Shown: positions 1 through 11,648 of the stretch, piece after piece
Layout of the letters: every line of letters begins with the position of its first letter
Numbering within the stretch: the first letter of the stretch is position 1
Assembly (NCBI GenBank): GCA_904063045.1
Contig: CAJFCJ010000018.1
Coordinates: 1 to 64,000, forward strand
Origin: Dimorphilus gyrociliatus
Taxonomy: Eukaryota > Annelida > Polychaeta > Dinophilidae
DNA length: 64,000 bases
Reading direction: 5' to 3'
Program-made: the position numbers and the translations under genes
Notes under the pieces: generated by a model
The model's input: the letters and a program-made list of their open reading frames with translations, nothing else
What the model was told of the DNA's origin: nothing
Databases searched by the model: none

Positions 1-288
1 GATATAAAAACGAGAGAATAAAGTGCATTTTAAAACAAAGATATCGATTGCCTATCGTTGTATATATTCAGTCTTATTAATGAGTTTCATGTATTTCTTA
101 ATTGTAAATGAAAATACTTTTCCTTATTTTATTGACACAAAATAAATTTTCTACTAGAGAGAGGCATCTCCAAACTAGTTGAATAGTTTATCAATTACTT
201 CGTAATTGTTATTAATATTCAAGAAAACTATTAAGAAACTATACTAATATTTATCATTATTCGACTTATCATTAATTATTTATTTCAG

Positions 289-985
289 CCAGCGAGAGTG
301 GCATTAGTGAAGAAGACGAAGACGTCTCAGTATCCGTTGTTTTAAACGGCGAAGAATATGATATGACTTTCGTCGATGAAGATGATCCCGATACAGTGGA
401 GGAAGAGAGATTGAAAAGAGAAAATATAAAAGCTGTTTTAGTTCTACTTTCGGTGACGGACCGCTCGTCATACTATGAAGCAGATCGAATGTGTAGCGAA
501 TTATGCAAACGCTCTATTCAAGTTCCCATTGTTCTAGTAGCTAACAAAATCGATCTTGTACGGAAAAGAGTCATCCACTTGAATGGTAAGTAAGAGTTTA
601 AGGTTAATACATATAGAAAAAAAATTAATCCTGCTCATTAGTCAATAACAGTACATTTTCTAAAAGTTACAGTCACCTATTATATTATTTTACTAAAGTT
701 TGTTCCTTTTTCCTACATTGCTTTGCACTTTCTCACGGTCGCCGTTCCGTCATCATTGAATATTAACATTCAATAGAAGGAAAGAATCTTGCTCGTTATT
801 ACAACTATAAATATACAGAAGTGTCGGCAATGTTGAGCCATAAAGTTGATGATCTTTTAATAGGCCTACTAAAGCAGATAAAGACTTACGAAAAGCGACA
901 AGCTAATAACGCCTGTTGCTGGACATGTTTACAACAGGCTTGGAAAAAATTATGTGCTAGTAACGAGAACTTATCGGTACACTAA
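289..985 (+). CDS. RGK-family small GTPase, 3' part (5' end outside window)
   Basis: Two coding exons are visible, 289-585 (after acceptor TTTCAG) and 777-985 (after CAATAG), joined in phase 1 and ending at TAA 983-985. The protein reads through a G-domain with NKIDL (G4) and TEVSA (G5, the ETSA position). At the G3 position there is DEDDPD rather than DxxGQE, which is a trait of the Rem/Rad/Gem (RGK) family. It ends in KLCASNENLSVH, resembling the conserved C-terminal cysteine motif of RGK proteins (SCHDLSVL type). RGK proteins lack a prenyl CAAX box, bind the plasma membrane through a basic tail and inhibit high-voltage-activated calcium channel beta-subunit function. The exons carrying the start, P-loop and switch I lie left of base 1. 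Family assignment is firm; which paralogue is not decidable. Confidence 0.85.
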
Positions 986-1076
986 TAAAACAAATAACTC
1001 AGGAGATCAATGTCTGTGGCAAACAAACAATGTCCAAACATTGAACAGTCTCATTTTGCAATACAGCAGCGTGAAT

Positions 1077-1499
1077 ATGAGCAAGTCGGTCGATTTTATA
1101 GCTAACGCTATCCAACGAGAACTATCAACATCCTCCAGACGTCCTTCGGCTGTATTTGAGCAGTTAGTAACCATGGAGATATTAGAAGAAGTGCCAGATA
1201 TCTATTCTTCTACTTTCCGGGCCGAAACTCTGCGAACTGCGTTGAAAACGTCTTCACGTCGAATTCGACGCTTCGATTCTTCGGATGAATATCGAACATT
1301 TACTAAACACTTATACAAGGTTCAAACTTTTCCTACTTTAGTTAAAATTGATCGAGCACCTATCAAGAAGGAAACTTTGGTGGAACTATCTAAACCTCAT
1401 TGGGCTAACTACAGAGGGAAAAGCGTCGCCAGATCTTTGACCCAATTAAGGAGACTGAGCGCCGACGAGTATTCGGCACTTGTTCGACCTTCTGAGTGA
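1077..1499 (+). CDS. Hypothetical small basic protein
   Basis: An uninterrupted 140-codon frame from ATG 1077 to TGA begins only 91 bases after the RGK stop codon on the same strand. The frame is open further upstream to 954, but that part overlaps the RGK coding exon and looks unlike protein, so I take the internal ATG. The predicted product is Ser/Arg/Leu-rich and basic, with no signal peptide, membrane segment or recognisable motif; I do not recognise it. It may be a separate gene, an alternative 3' coding exon of the RGK transcript, or a chance ORF in its 3' UTR. The length and the absence of stops in AT-rich DNA mildly favour real coding. Confidence 0.4.
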   Translation: MSKSVDFIANAIQRELSTSSRRPSAVFEQLVTMEILEEVPDIYSSTFRAETLRTALKTSSRRIRRFDSSDEYRTFTKHLYKVQTFPTLVKIDRAPIKKETLVELSKPHWANYRGKSVARSLTQLRRLSADEYSALVRPSE

Positions 1500-2216
1500 T
1501 AATTCCTTTATATTTTATTTCCCATTTTTCTGTTCGTTTTTGTTATATAACAAAAATCTGCATAGGCCCATTCACTAAAAAACAATTGGACGTTTTCTTT
1601 TATTTCTTCTATTGTATATAGCAACGTTGTTGACGACAGATGTCACTTGTTGACTCTAATTATTATACGCCTAAACGTATGTATTTACACACAGTATTTA
1701 CTTTTTAATATTTTTATATTTTTCTGAATTATTTTTATAAAATGGAAAAATAAAAAAAGAGTAAAAGCAAAGTTTATTTAGCATTTTTTTCGAATTTATT
1801 CAAAGTCGAATCGTAATCCAATAGAAAAACTTCAAATTACTTCTTTTCCCGCCAAAATCATCAATTTTTTCGTATGCTTAATATATACGAACAAATTTAT
1901 TCTTACTGTCTGCAAATTGTTCTTCCGGGTTTGATAACAAGTCTGTGTATATCCAAGAATAACTTATATATTCTATTACTTTAACAACTTCGGAAGGATT
2001 TAGATCAAGGTAATTGATTTAGAAAAATTAAAAAAGTTAAAACTCGTGAGGCGATTCAGTAAAGAGTGGTGACTACAGTCTCTCTGCTATCACCGGATTT
2101 TGAGTCATCAAAACAATATATATATATCTTAATGCATGATCAAAAAGCTTGAGTGTCACATGCGAATAAGATATCTTACATTTTTATAAGTAACGTATAT
2201 TCCAGAAAGAACAAAA
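1500..2216. other. Intergenic / 5' region of CHMP2A
   Basis: AT-rich DNA without a recognisable gene. A good acceptor (TATATTCCAG, ending at 2205) lies just before the CHMP2A ATG and suggests a spliced 5' UTR; a plausible donor CTC|GTGAGG is near 2045. An E2F-like site (1844-1857) is listed separately. Confidence 0.4.
1844..1857 (+). promoter_or_regulatory. E2F-like site
   Basis: TTTTCCCGCCAAAA matches the E2F/DP consensus TTTSSCGC in an otherwise very AT-rich stretch about 360 bp upstream of the CHMP2A start. A second TTTCCCGCCC lies at 41681-41690 upstream of HMBS. Sequence match only. Confidence 0.35.
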
Positions 2217-2891
2217 ATGCCATTTTCATCTCTTTTTGGGCGGAAGAAAACCCCGCAAGAAATGCTTCGTCAAAATCAACGAGCTCTCAATAAAGCTATG
2301 AGGGAACTTGATAGAGAACGACAACAGATGGAAAATCAAGAAAAAAAAACTATAAATGAAATAAAAAAGATGGCTAAAGCGGGTCAAATGGACTCTGTAA
2401 AAATTCTCGCAAAGGATCTTGTTAGAACTAGAAGATATGTCAAAAAATTTATGGTTATGAAAGCTAACATTCAAGCCGTTTCTCTAAAAATTCAAACTTT
2501 AAAGGCCAATGATTCTATGGCCACAGCCATGAAAGGCGTAGTAAAAGCTATGATGACAATGAACAAGCAAATGAATCTGCCTCAAATTCAAAAAATTATG
2601 ATGGAGTTTAGTAAAGAGAGTGAAATGATGGAAATGAAAGAAGAGATGATGAGCGATGCTATCGACGATGCTATGGGAGATGAGGACGACGAAGAAGAAA
2701 CTGACGCCGTTGTTGGTCAAGTTCTCGACGAATTAGGTTTACAAATCGCCGATGAAATGAAAGATTTGCCTTCAACAAGTGGATCCATAGCAGCCGGAAC
2801 CAAAGCAAAACAGCCACAAGCCGCTGCTTGTGGTGCCAACGACGCCGATGCTGATTTGGAAGCAAGATTAGAAAACTTAAAGAGACAGTAG
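2217..2891 (+). CDS. CHMP2A: Charged multivesicular body protein 2a (ESCRT-III, Vps2)
   Basis: Single-exon gene encoding 224 residues, close to the 222 of human CHMP2A. It is an ESCRT-III subunit that polymerises with CHMP3 at the endosomal membrane, the midbody and other scission sites and recruits the VPS4 ATPase. The N-terminus MPFSSLFGRKKTPQE is the family signature. A basic, helical core (residues about 12-115) carries RTRRYVKKF, followed by an acidic autoinhibitory segment around 150-165 (DEDDEEE). The C-terminus DADLEARLENLKRQ is an intact MIM1 motif for the VPS4 MIT domain. AATAAA at 2970-2975 lies 80 bp after the stop. It is convergent with PDAP1. ORFs on the opposite strand here are shadows. 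The identification is secure. Confidence 0.97.
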   Translation: MPFSSLFGRKKTPQEMLRQNQRALNKAMRELDRERQQMENQEKKTINEIKKMAKAGQMDSVKILAKDLVRTRRYVKKFMVMKANIQAVSLKIQTLKANDSMATAMKGVVKAMMTMNKQMNLPQIQKIMMEFSKESEMMEMKEEMMSDAIDDAMGDEDDEEETDAVVGQVLDELGLQIADEMKDLPSTSGSIAAGTKAKQPQAAACGANDADADLEARLENLKRQ

Positions 2892-3470
2892 CAACTCCTC
2901 AAAAGGCTTCAATTGTAAAATCTTTAAGCACTGAGGTTTTATTTTATGCTTTATTCTTTTGTATAAATTAATAAATATATTGTAAAATTACAAATTCAAA
3001 TCGATGAATTATGAGTCATTTTATTATTATTCATATTCATGAAAAGCGTAAAGAACGCCAAATTTACTCATAGTTTTGAAATCATTCATTCGGTATATTC
3101 TACATTTACAATCCTTGTCTTAATGAAATTCTGAATCAAACTGACATTACTGAAAAGATATGGATTTGAACTTACAAAGTGATTATCTGTAAATAAAAAC
3201 ATTAAAAATTTCAGGATGGTTTTTTAAGTGGATGATTTTTAAAAATGGACAATATATTTTATATTGATTGTTTTGTATGAACCCGAAATTTTGCTAAGAA
3301 GAAATCTTTTGAAGGCAACTAATGGTTCTTTGAATAAGACGGATGATGTCACGAACGGTTATGGTTACGCTATAGCTATAGTGACTTATATAAATGAAAT
3401 AGATTAATGTATTTTTTTTACAGGTGATTATTTCCTACGTTAAAGTCAGAGAAATTAACGTCTCAAAGTT
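2892..3470. other. Convergent 3' intergenic region CHMP2A/PDAP1
   Basis: Contains the CHMP2A poly(A) signal at 2970-2975 and AT-rich sequence. I see no gene. Confidence 0.5.
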
Positions 3471-4150
3471 TTAATTTTTCCTTCCTGCTCTCCTTAGCTT
3501 TTCTTCTTGAACAGCTGCCTTAGATGCAGCATCCTTGGCTTTTTTCTCTTCTTCTCTCCTTTTAGCGGCTTCTTCTCTCTGCTTACGAATAAGGGCTAAT
3601 CTGGCAAGATCAGCTCTAGCTTCATCAGTTTTTCCCTCAGCGTGTAATTTTTCATAGCGTGATCTCGCTTGCTGCTTTTCAAGTTCTTCTCTCTCTCTTC
3701 GAGAGAGTTGTGGTTTTGTAGAATCAATTTCGTTTAGTTCGGTTGCTTTTCTATGCTGACGACCTGATACTCTATTTGGATTATGAACATCAATCACACC
3801 TTCAACACCCTTTTTCTTAGAATCATCATCAGAGCTTTCCTCCTCAGACTCATTCGATCCTTCCTCTTCAATATCCCCTCTTTGCTCCTAAGATGCGAAT
3901 TCAATATATTTATGTTACATCACAAAGTTACAATCTTAATCACTCTATTTCAAAGGTTAAGAAACTTACTCTCCAGCTCCTTTCTTCTTCTTCCTGTTTT
4001 CGTTTATGTTCCAGCTCTTCTGGATTTGTAAAGTGTCGTCTTGCACCTTTATGCGAACCACGTTTTCCTATAATGATTTGTTTCTTTATTAACTGATAAT
4101 GAGAGCTTTTAGGTAGTTTGTAACAATAATTACTTACCACCACGGGGCAT
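3471..4150 (-). CDS. PDAP1: 28 kDa heat- and acid-stable phosphoprotein (PDAP1)
   Basis: Three exons on the minus strand: 4150-4138 (13 nt), 4067-3970 and 3887-3471, giving 175 residues (human PDAP1 181). The start [22 protein letters not shown] matches the Gly/Lys/Arg-rich PDAP1 N-terminus. A Ser/Asp/Glu acidic stretch follows (about residues 42-62), then the conserved casein-kinase-rich core with [18 protein letters not shown] and [19 protein letters not shown], and a highly charged coiled-coil tail. Family members bind PDGF-A weakly and are abundant RNA-associated phosphoproteins; the exact function is unclear. The first exon carries only four and a third codons, so the true start is easily missed by ORF finders. 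Divergent from BUD31, 560 bp away. Confidence 0.95.
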
Positions 4151-4709
4151 GTTGGATTTATTCAACTATAAGATATTAAATAGACAACAAAGATATATAT
4201 AAATTGATAGCTGTCGCGTATTGCAGTCAGTTGTGACAGAAATCTGACGAGCGATAATATGCACTTTTCTAAAGGCCAGTTAATTTCCGGTTGACCATAA
4301 ACTGGCACCTGCTCAGTTTTATCATTGAAAAGCAAACATTTTCAGGAGAGAAATACAAAGTTATAAAGAGCTATATTTTTATATCGAAAGAAAACTGTTC
4401 ATATTTTGACTTTATTTTGATACTAAACTTCTTTCTGAAAATTAGTTAGTGTTGAAACTCAAGATATGACACAATGAAAAAAATTATTGAGAAAATCTGA
4501 TTGTTTAACTGCCTTAAATAATATATAGTGTGTTTTTTTAAAAAGTAACAAGTATATTATTGAAACATTAAAGTAGATCTTTTTTTTTTAAATGCTTTTT
4601 ACGCCATCTGTTGTATAAAATTTTAACGGGCGATATTAAGAAAGCGTATTGCCATTATCGACATATTGCGACTGAATTATTTTAAAAGTATATAAATCTT
4701 ATCGTTATA
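4151..4709. promoter_or_regulatory. Divergent promoter region PDAP1/BUD31
   Basis: A 559-bp AT-rich spacer between divergent starts. It holds CGCCATCTG at 4602-4610, the reverse complement of CAGATGGCG, one of several such motifs in this window (see findings). No ORF. Confidence 0.5.
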
Positions 4710-5371
4710 ATGCCGAAGGTGAAGAGATCACGAAAACCCCCACCCGAAGGCTGGGAATTAATTGAACCTACACTCGATGAATTGGAACAAAAAATGAGAG
4801 AAGGTAATAAAATTCATGCTTTATCGATCACTTTGAATATTATTTGTTATATTTTTGTAGCTGAAACTGATCCTCATGATGGCAAAAGAAAAGTAGAAGC
4901 TCTCTGGCCAATTTTTAAAATTCACCACCAGAAATCTCGATATCTATATGACCTATTTTATAAAAGAAAAGCTATTAGTCGAGGTAAGAATAATTCTGTT
5001 TCCAATTAGGCAAAAATCAATTAGATTGTTAAAAATCAAAAAGGAATTTTGTTCTATGTTTTTGTTAAGTTTTATCATTTTTTTATCTCTTTTAGAACTG
5101 TATGAATACTGCTTGAGAGAAGGAATTGCTGACCAAAACCTTATAGCAAAATGGAAAAAACAGGGTTATGAAAATCTATGCTGTCTTAGATGCATTCAAA
5201 CCAGAGATACAAATTTTGGGACAAATTGCATTTGTAGAGTTCCTAAGAACAAATTAGAAGAGGTATACTTTTTGTATTTTACTTTGATAAAATAAGCTGA
5301 CTAAAAAAACTATCTTTCAGGGGAAAATAGTCGAGTGCGTACACTGTGGGTGTCGTGGATGTTCTGGCTAA
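4710..5371 (+). CDS. BUD31: BUD31/G10 spliceosomal protein
   Basis: Four exons, 4710-4803, 4861-4983, 5096-5262 and 5321-5371, giving exactly 144 residues, the same length as human BUD31. It is a small zinc-binding component of the activated spliceosome and stabilises the catalytic core. Seen directly: the N-terminal [16 protein letters not shown] basic patch, [19 protein letters not shown], and the Cys-rich zinc module near the C-terminus ([31 protein letters not shown]). All introns are 57-112 bp GT-AG. The first intron interrupts the codon for Ala32. Poly(A) signal AATAAA at 5518-5523. Very secure. Confidence 0.97.
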
Positions 5372-5778
5372 ATTTTTTAAAACTTGTATCAAAAGACGTA
5401 TGTGTCGGTGTAATTAAAATTTTTATGTATATGTAACAAAAAAGCGTCGATTTCATGATTCATGCTTATTAGACGCTTTTGAAGGTTAAATATTGTACTT
5501 GTTAGTGCATAATTGAAAATAAACGTTAAAGTTCTTTAACCTAGAGGTAATTTTTTCTTGAAAACTAGCTCTATTTCATCTTGTCTTTGCACATGGAAAT
5601 TGTACACTACAGTGTATATAAAATGAGTTTATGCTTTGAACAATGTTATGAATTATGATCCGCTTATACAAAACAAGAGTGGATTGAAAGAAAATTTGTT
5701 GTCATAGAGACAACGAATAACGCCAGAGGTCGTCCTTCGTTGCTGAAAAGGGCGTGTTCTTGAAGATGAAAGCTAGTG
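5372..5778. other. Intergenic BUD31 to CUB receptor
   Basis: Short spacer with the BUD31 poly(A) signal. A 19-codon upstream ORF starts at 5766 (ATG AAA GCT) and overlaps the start codon of the next gene in another frame; it could lower its translation. Confidence 0.4.
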
Positions 5779-8700
5779 ATGAAGACTCTTCACGTTTTCT
5801 GCCTGAATTTAATTCAATTTTTTAATGAAGCCTTATTGTATAAGCTCCAATTCAAAAGTGACGCAATTGACATAACCAAAGGTTTTGTCAAATATATACC
5901 AGTAGAAAGTAAGTTTAATGCTTATTAAAATATATAAAACGTTTTAAACTTTATTAAATGTTTCTCCAGTAAGTGTAACATATAATGGCAGCGAAAGAAA
6001 TATTCCAGCAACAAATAGTTATATATTCGCTAAAAGATTTAAAAAGAATTCTACGAGTTTTGCAAGAATGACAAATTTTAAATATATAAAAGTATTTGAC
6101 AAAGACGACGAATCATCTTGTTACTCTTTCAGGTAAAGAAATATATTTACGAAATACATTTATACATGATAAATATCAGACAACAACAACAAAACACATA
6201 TTACAATTTCTATTTATCTTTGAAAATAGTTAATAGTTTATAAATCAACTGAAAAAGTCATTAATATTTCTTATTTTCAGTAAAGTGAATCAAATTTGAC
6301 ACGTGAATCCGTATATTTTATTTCAAATATCACTAATATTAGTAATATTAAAAAAATGAATAATAGCTGAATAGCTATTACACAAATCAAACGGAAGTAA
6401 GGGAAGAAGTTCAAAAGCACATGAACAATGTATTTTCTTTATGAATTAGTTTTTTTTTATAAAGCCTAACAATTATGTAAAACTAAGCTTGATAACAAAC
6501 AAATACTTGTCTTTTTGTAGTTCTTACTGTTTTCTTTCTAAAGCAAAAATTAATTTTCAATGGTTATTTTTAGCGCTAAGATAAAGCTTCAAGCGGGAAT
6601 AAATTATATAACGGAAGATTATACATTATGCTCCCGAAACGATAGCTGTATTGAAATTTTCTCCAACTCTTCCAAACACATTATAAACTCTTCAAATTAT
6701 CCGAAAACTCAGAGTTGCCTCTACATCCTAAAAAATTTACCACATTACACACTACATTTACAGGTAATTATTTAGAACTGTAATACGTTGTTAATAATAA
6801 AAAAAAGTGTATTTGTTTAATTAAAAGTATTAAAAAGACTTTTATAAGCATTCTAAACGTGTAATTAATAGATGATTTATTTTTGGTATGAAACTATTTT
6901 AGACGTACTAAGCTGATGAATAGTTTTATATGTACTTTCAATAATTGTTACCATTACGTTTAACTTGTGCTTTAATATTTATATTACATTAAAAAAAGAT
7001 TGTAGATATCACTTTCCTATACATTTCATTTTCCTATGCATTTCTTCTTTCTGTCCGTGTTTCATTAATATTCTTAGTTTTATTGGCAAATATTACAAGC
7101 ATATTTTATTTCCTATTAGTTTAAAGATATTCAACTTCAACTTAAGAATAATGACTGTAAAGATTACATTAGGCTCTCAAGTTCCGAGTTGTTTCTTAAT
7201 GAATCGTCAAAGCTTTGCGGAAAATTCCATGATATATGGCGCTATTTCAGTTACACTGAATATCCTTATTTACTTATTGAATTTTATAGTGATAGTAAAA
7301 GTAAACATGTTGGATTTTTCGCTAAATTTTGGAGGATTAAAGAAGATTTTAGTAAGTAATTCTTATATTTATCTTTAAAAAAAAAAAAGAACAGCTACAT
7401 TGCTGGATTTTTTTTTGTTATTCATAGATTGTTCTAGGACTATTATACTTAGCAAACGATCCATAAACTTAACAAACGATATGCCTCCAAGCTTTTCCAA
7501 TTCTCAATGTACAATAACTCTTATATCTCAACCAAGATTTAATATCTTTATAACTTTGAAATATTTGTATCTGAGAGGGAGTAATGATGAATTAGTTATT
7601 ATTGATAAAGAAAATAATCAACGAAAACTTAATAACAAAACCAAAACTTTCTCTGCTTTGTCAAACTCTTTTAAAATTATCTTCCAATCTACTACTCTTC
7701 AAGATTCTTTAGATTTCCACATTGAAGGTCATTTAATACTGGAATGCTATGATACAATCGCCGGTTATAGAGGAACAATCAGCTTCCCCAACTATCATCT
7801 CGAAAAATCTCATCATAGAGGCTGTTCTTATATTATTAAATCAAATAATTCTAACCATCGAATCGAACTTCGATACTCTAATCCAAACTTATCCGAAGAA
7901 AATAGAATGTATCTGTTTCTACTTCAAGAATATATAGAAGTGCGATCAGGAAAAAACCAGGCTTTAATATTCTTAACAAATTCATCTACGCTTAAATTTT
8001 TATACTTTAAAAATGAAACGAAGTAAGTGTGAATTATTGCATTTTTTAAATGTTTTCTTCTATTTTACTTTGTAATTTTCCAGTGTAAGGGAAATATTCT
8101 ATTCATAATTTTTTCTATATTTTTAGTATTGAGGAGCAAGAGAGTATTATTGCCTATTGGAAATTTACTAAACTGGGATGCCCTCGAGATTGGGAGGAGT
8201 TCGATGACAGTTGCTGGAAAGTATTTACAGAGAAGCTCAATTGGTTTCAAGCGAAATCGAAATGCGAAAGAAACGGTGGATTTTTATCTGAACTCACTAA
8301 TTCCCAAAAAAATAGCATCGTCATTAATTATCTCTCCAACGATATCATTTTTCGTCATAATCATAGAGAAGCATTCTGGCTTGGGATGAAAAATAAAAAA
8401 TGGTTAAGATGCCAGTCATCTATCTTTCAGGACTGGTTTCCTGGAATATTAAATTCTGGATTCTCTAAAGAACCAAGCGATGATGGATTAAGGTTTGCCT
8501 ATTTGCCTTTTATTGAATGGTATTCTAATTAACTATTGTTTATTATTTAATTGCCATATGCAGCGGAGATCACTGCTTAGAACTAAGGAAAGAGTTTCCG
8601 TCAAGAAATCAATCTCTCATAATGAATAGGTATTACTGGGCCGATAGAAATTGCCAAAATACTAAAAATTTCTTTATTTGCGAAACGATTGTTAAATTTG

Positions 8701-11279
8701 AGGATGTTGATAATATGATTTGCTATTTGAATATTCTTATTGGAAAGAACCAATCATGTATATTTACCATTCCAAACTCTCAAGAATATGATGCTTGTAA
8801 ATACGCTGCAGACGATCAAGAGGGATTACAGCTGCAATTTAAAGTCCATAGCTCCCTAATAAAGAAAAAATGCGAAGTGTACATTAAACCTAGAGATAAC
8901 CTTAGACAATCTGCTTCTGTCAATAGTACTTCTAACAGCAAAAGAGTTCCTCGTTTGTTTTCTGTTAAAAACATCACGAACGCCCTATATCTTTCTAGTT
9001 ATTCTGGGGAGAATGATGGCTTCCGTGCATTAACCTTTTTAAAAAATGATACAGTAATTATAAAACTAAACGTCTACTTAAGTATTAAAAAAATTTAAAT
9101 ATTCATGATTTATTCTAAATAGTTTCACAACTACTGTATCTAGGAAATTCTCGATCTTTCAACTTCTTTCGTCTTTGTTACCTTCTACTCGATAAACTTG
9201 AATAATAACTCCTGCGATTTTCTGGATAGCCAACTTACGAGACTGAATGATAAGCAGAGATATACAATTGAAGTAGAAGAATTGTCAACTGTTCATTTAA
9301 AATTTGATATTCCGAGTGCGGACTCTAAGAAATATTGTTATTTTTGTAAATTAACGATATTCGCACAAAATGAAGACCGTTCAATAGTAGCTGGAAAATT
9401 TGTTCAGGACTTGTATATCACAAATATGATTGGAACGATTATTGTTGAAATTTTAACTGATTACAATGAAGACTTTAAGTTTTTATCTTGGGAACAGTAC
9501 AGATATTCATCAATTTGTAGAGATTTAGTGGTCTCTGACAGGATTGTAAATATAAATAGAGGATTATATGTTCCGCATTCTTTATGTTGTTTCAATTTGA
9601 AAATTAACAGCCGAGAAGATTATCAATTGACGTTTACACAGATTTATTTGTTTCCTAAAGATTCATTGGATAGTTTCGTTCAAGTTAATAATAAGCGTAT
9701 TTATCCTCCTCCTAAAATTGTTGTTGTTAACGATCATGTTCGAATATGTACCCAGTCTGCGGCATTTGAAATGACTGTAGCAAAAATTAATAACTCCATT
9801 CAGGAGGACATGTTTGTAGACTCTAACGAAGAGAAGTATATCCATGGGATTGTCAGCATGAATGTTAAAAGAAAAATTCAGAGACGTATTGTTATCAGAA
9901 CAAGACTTAAGCATAGATTAGTTTTAACAAAGATGAAATCTATTAAGGACAACTTGTTTTTTATCGATCAATTTACTCCAGACGATGAACATTCTACCCC
10001 TCTGACTAATAATACATCTTATTTGCATGAAGTGGAACTCAAGTTTGTTGAAGAAATTGGTAACAGTTTAGATAATTTTACTGTAAGAGTGGAATCAATG
10101 ACTGATAACGAATTTGAAAAGAAATCTATGCGTCATTTTAATATAAGTGTTGGAAATTGCAATGAAAATCCATGCAAAGAACCAGCTACGTGTCAGAATT
10201 ATTCGACATATTCAACTTGTAAATGTTCTGCGGGCTATTTTGGTCTACTATGCTCTTGGTCGCATTGTTCCAATAGCCCATGTAATAATAGTGGTAATTG
10301 TACAGCAACAAGTGACAACGATTTGGGATTCTTCTGTAACTGTCCTAAAGAATATTTTGGAAGATACTGCGAGCAGACTTCGAATATGTGTAGAAAAAAA
10401 CGTTGTTCAAACGCTGGTGAATGCAAAGGAAGAAATGAATGTATTTGCGATAACAGACGAATAGGGACATCTTGCGACCAATTGAAGGATATTAGAAATT
10501 CTGGAAAAGATCCCTTTGTAAAATTATTACAAGAACCATTTTGGTTTGGTATAGTTGTAGTTCTTGTTCTATCACTTGCTGCCGCCTCTAGCTTTGCCCT
10601 ACGTAGAAAATGTAGTAAACAAGCCGATAAATTACGAAAGAAAATCATACTTTATTGGAGATCAAGACACTCTAAGAATTTTGAAGTTGAATCCAATCCC
10701 GAACAGACAGCTTCAAAAAGACCGTCTTTTGAATATTGGGATAGATGTTCTGTTGTGTCTCAAGAAGAAAGAACGTCTGCTTTTCCAAATGTTTTCAATT
10801 TACTACAATCGTGGCAAGACAGTATTGTAGTAGAAGAAGTACCTCAACCAACGGCTGAACAACGTCGAATTGAATTTGTTGATGCTGTTAGACGGTCCAG
10901 AATATCTAGTGTTTCTACAATTGATAGCTGTGACTCCTCCAGCATTGATAGTAGACGGAGAAAGCGAAAAAGATCTAATCGAAAATCTAAAACGGATTGC
11001 AGTAGTACCGATACCGTAGATAGCAGAAAGTTGAGAAGACGAAAAAAACAACCAGCTAATCGGAAGTTGGTCCGAAAAACAAAAAGTTTAGATTCAAACA
11101 ACGAAAGTACAACAAGTGGCTTTGGCTCCGATCGCTTGGCAGAAGTTGATAACAAACAACCTTTAGTGAGAATGTTAAGCATGATAGCAGACGAAGAAGA
11201 GCAGCAGAATAAAAGCATCTTTTTCTTACAGGACCGTCCACCAATTGCACTTTATGGTGAAAGAGTGACAGAACTTTAA
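5779..11279 (+). CDS. CUB / C-type lectin / EGF-like single-pass receptor
   Basis: Eight exons (5779-5908, 5970-6132, 6574-6763, 7120-7351, 7428-8022, 8127-8492, 8564-9053, 9144-11279) close in frame to 1433 residues. A hydrophobic start (MKTLHVFCLNLIQFF) may be a weak signal peptide. CUB-like domains occupy about 117-228, 240-335 and 345-440. A C-type lectin domain at about 455-585 starts GCPRDWEEFDDSCWKVF; it has EPS and WAD where Ca-binding lectins have EPN and WND. A further divergent CUB-like region follows, then three EGF modules (about 1061-1170), a transmembrane helix (about 1189-1211, IVVVLVLSLAAASSFAL) and a roughly 220-residue basic, Ser-rich cytoplasmic tail ending VTEL, a class I PDZ-ligand pattern. 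Probably a cell-surface recognition or adhesion protein; I know no named family with this exact order. Poly(A) signal at 11287-11292. Confidence 0.85.
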
Positions 11280-11648
11280 TGTTAAAAATAAAAGCACAAA
11301 CTTCTTCTTCTACAACTAAAGTTACTAAATGTTTATGCCACAGTGCGGCTCTATATGTTGAATTTTATTATTGTCGGCAAAATTTATTAGTTATTGCGTA
11401 AGAAAAAAATACTGCAATACAATTGTCACCTTTAAGAATCTTTTCTCTAATTTAATAATTCAAAAAAAGTAGTATATCACATAAATTTTAAAATAAGTTT
11501 TGTGAAATTTTAATACTAAAATTTTTACCGGTTATTACGATAATAGGAGAAACCGGTCGGTTTATTAGTATGGCGGAACCCATGCAGTAAATCAACGATA
11601 AGCTGTTGTTCGATTTGTTAAATATAGAGAGAAGTAAAAACTATAACA
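11280..11648. other. Intergenic CUB receptor to NUDC
   Basis: Holds the poly(A) signal of the upstream gene at 11287-11292 and, near 11568-11580, TATGGCGGAACC in the presumed NUDC promoter or 5' UTR. No gene seen. Confidence 0.4.

Noticed and set aside
2226-2902. Several minus-strand ORFs across CHMP2A
   Set aside because: They lie antisense to a fully conserved ESCRT-III gene and show no protein features; shadows of its codon use.
10147-11250. Overlapping ORFs in other frames of the CUB receptor
   Set aside because: The main frame carries the EGF cysteines, the membrane helix and the tail; the others have no motif.
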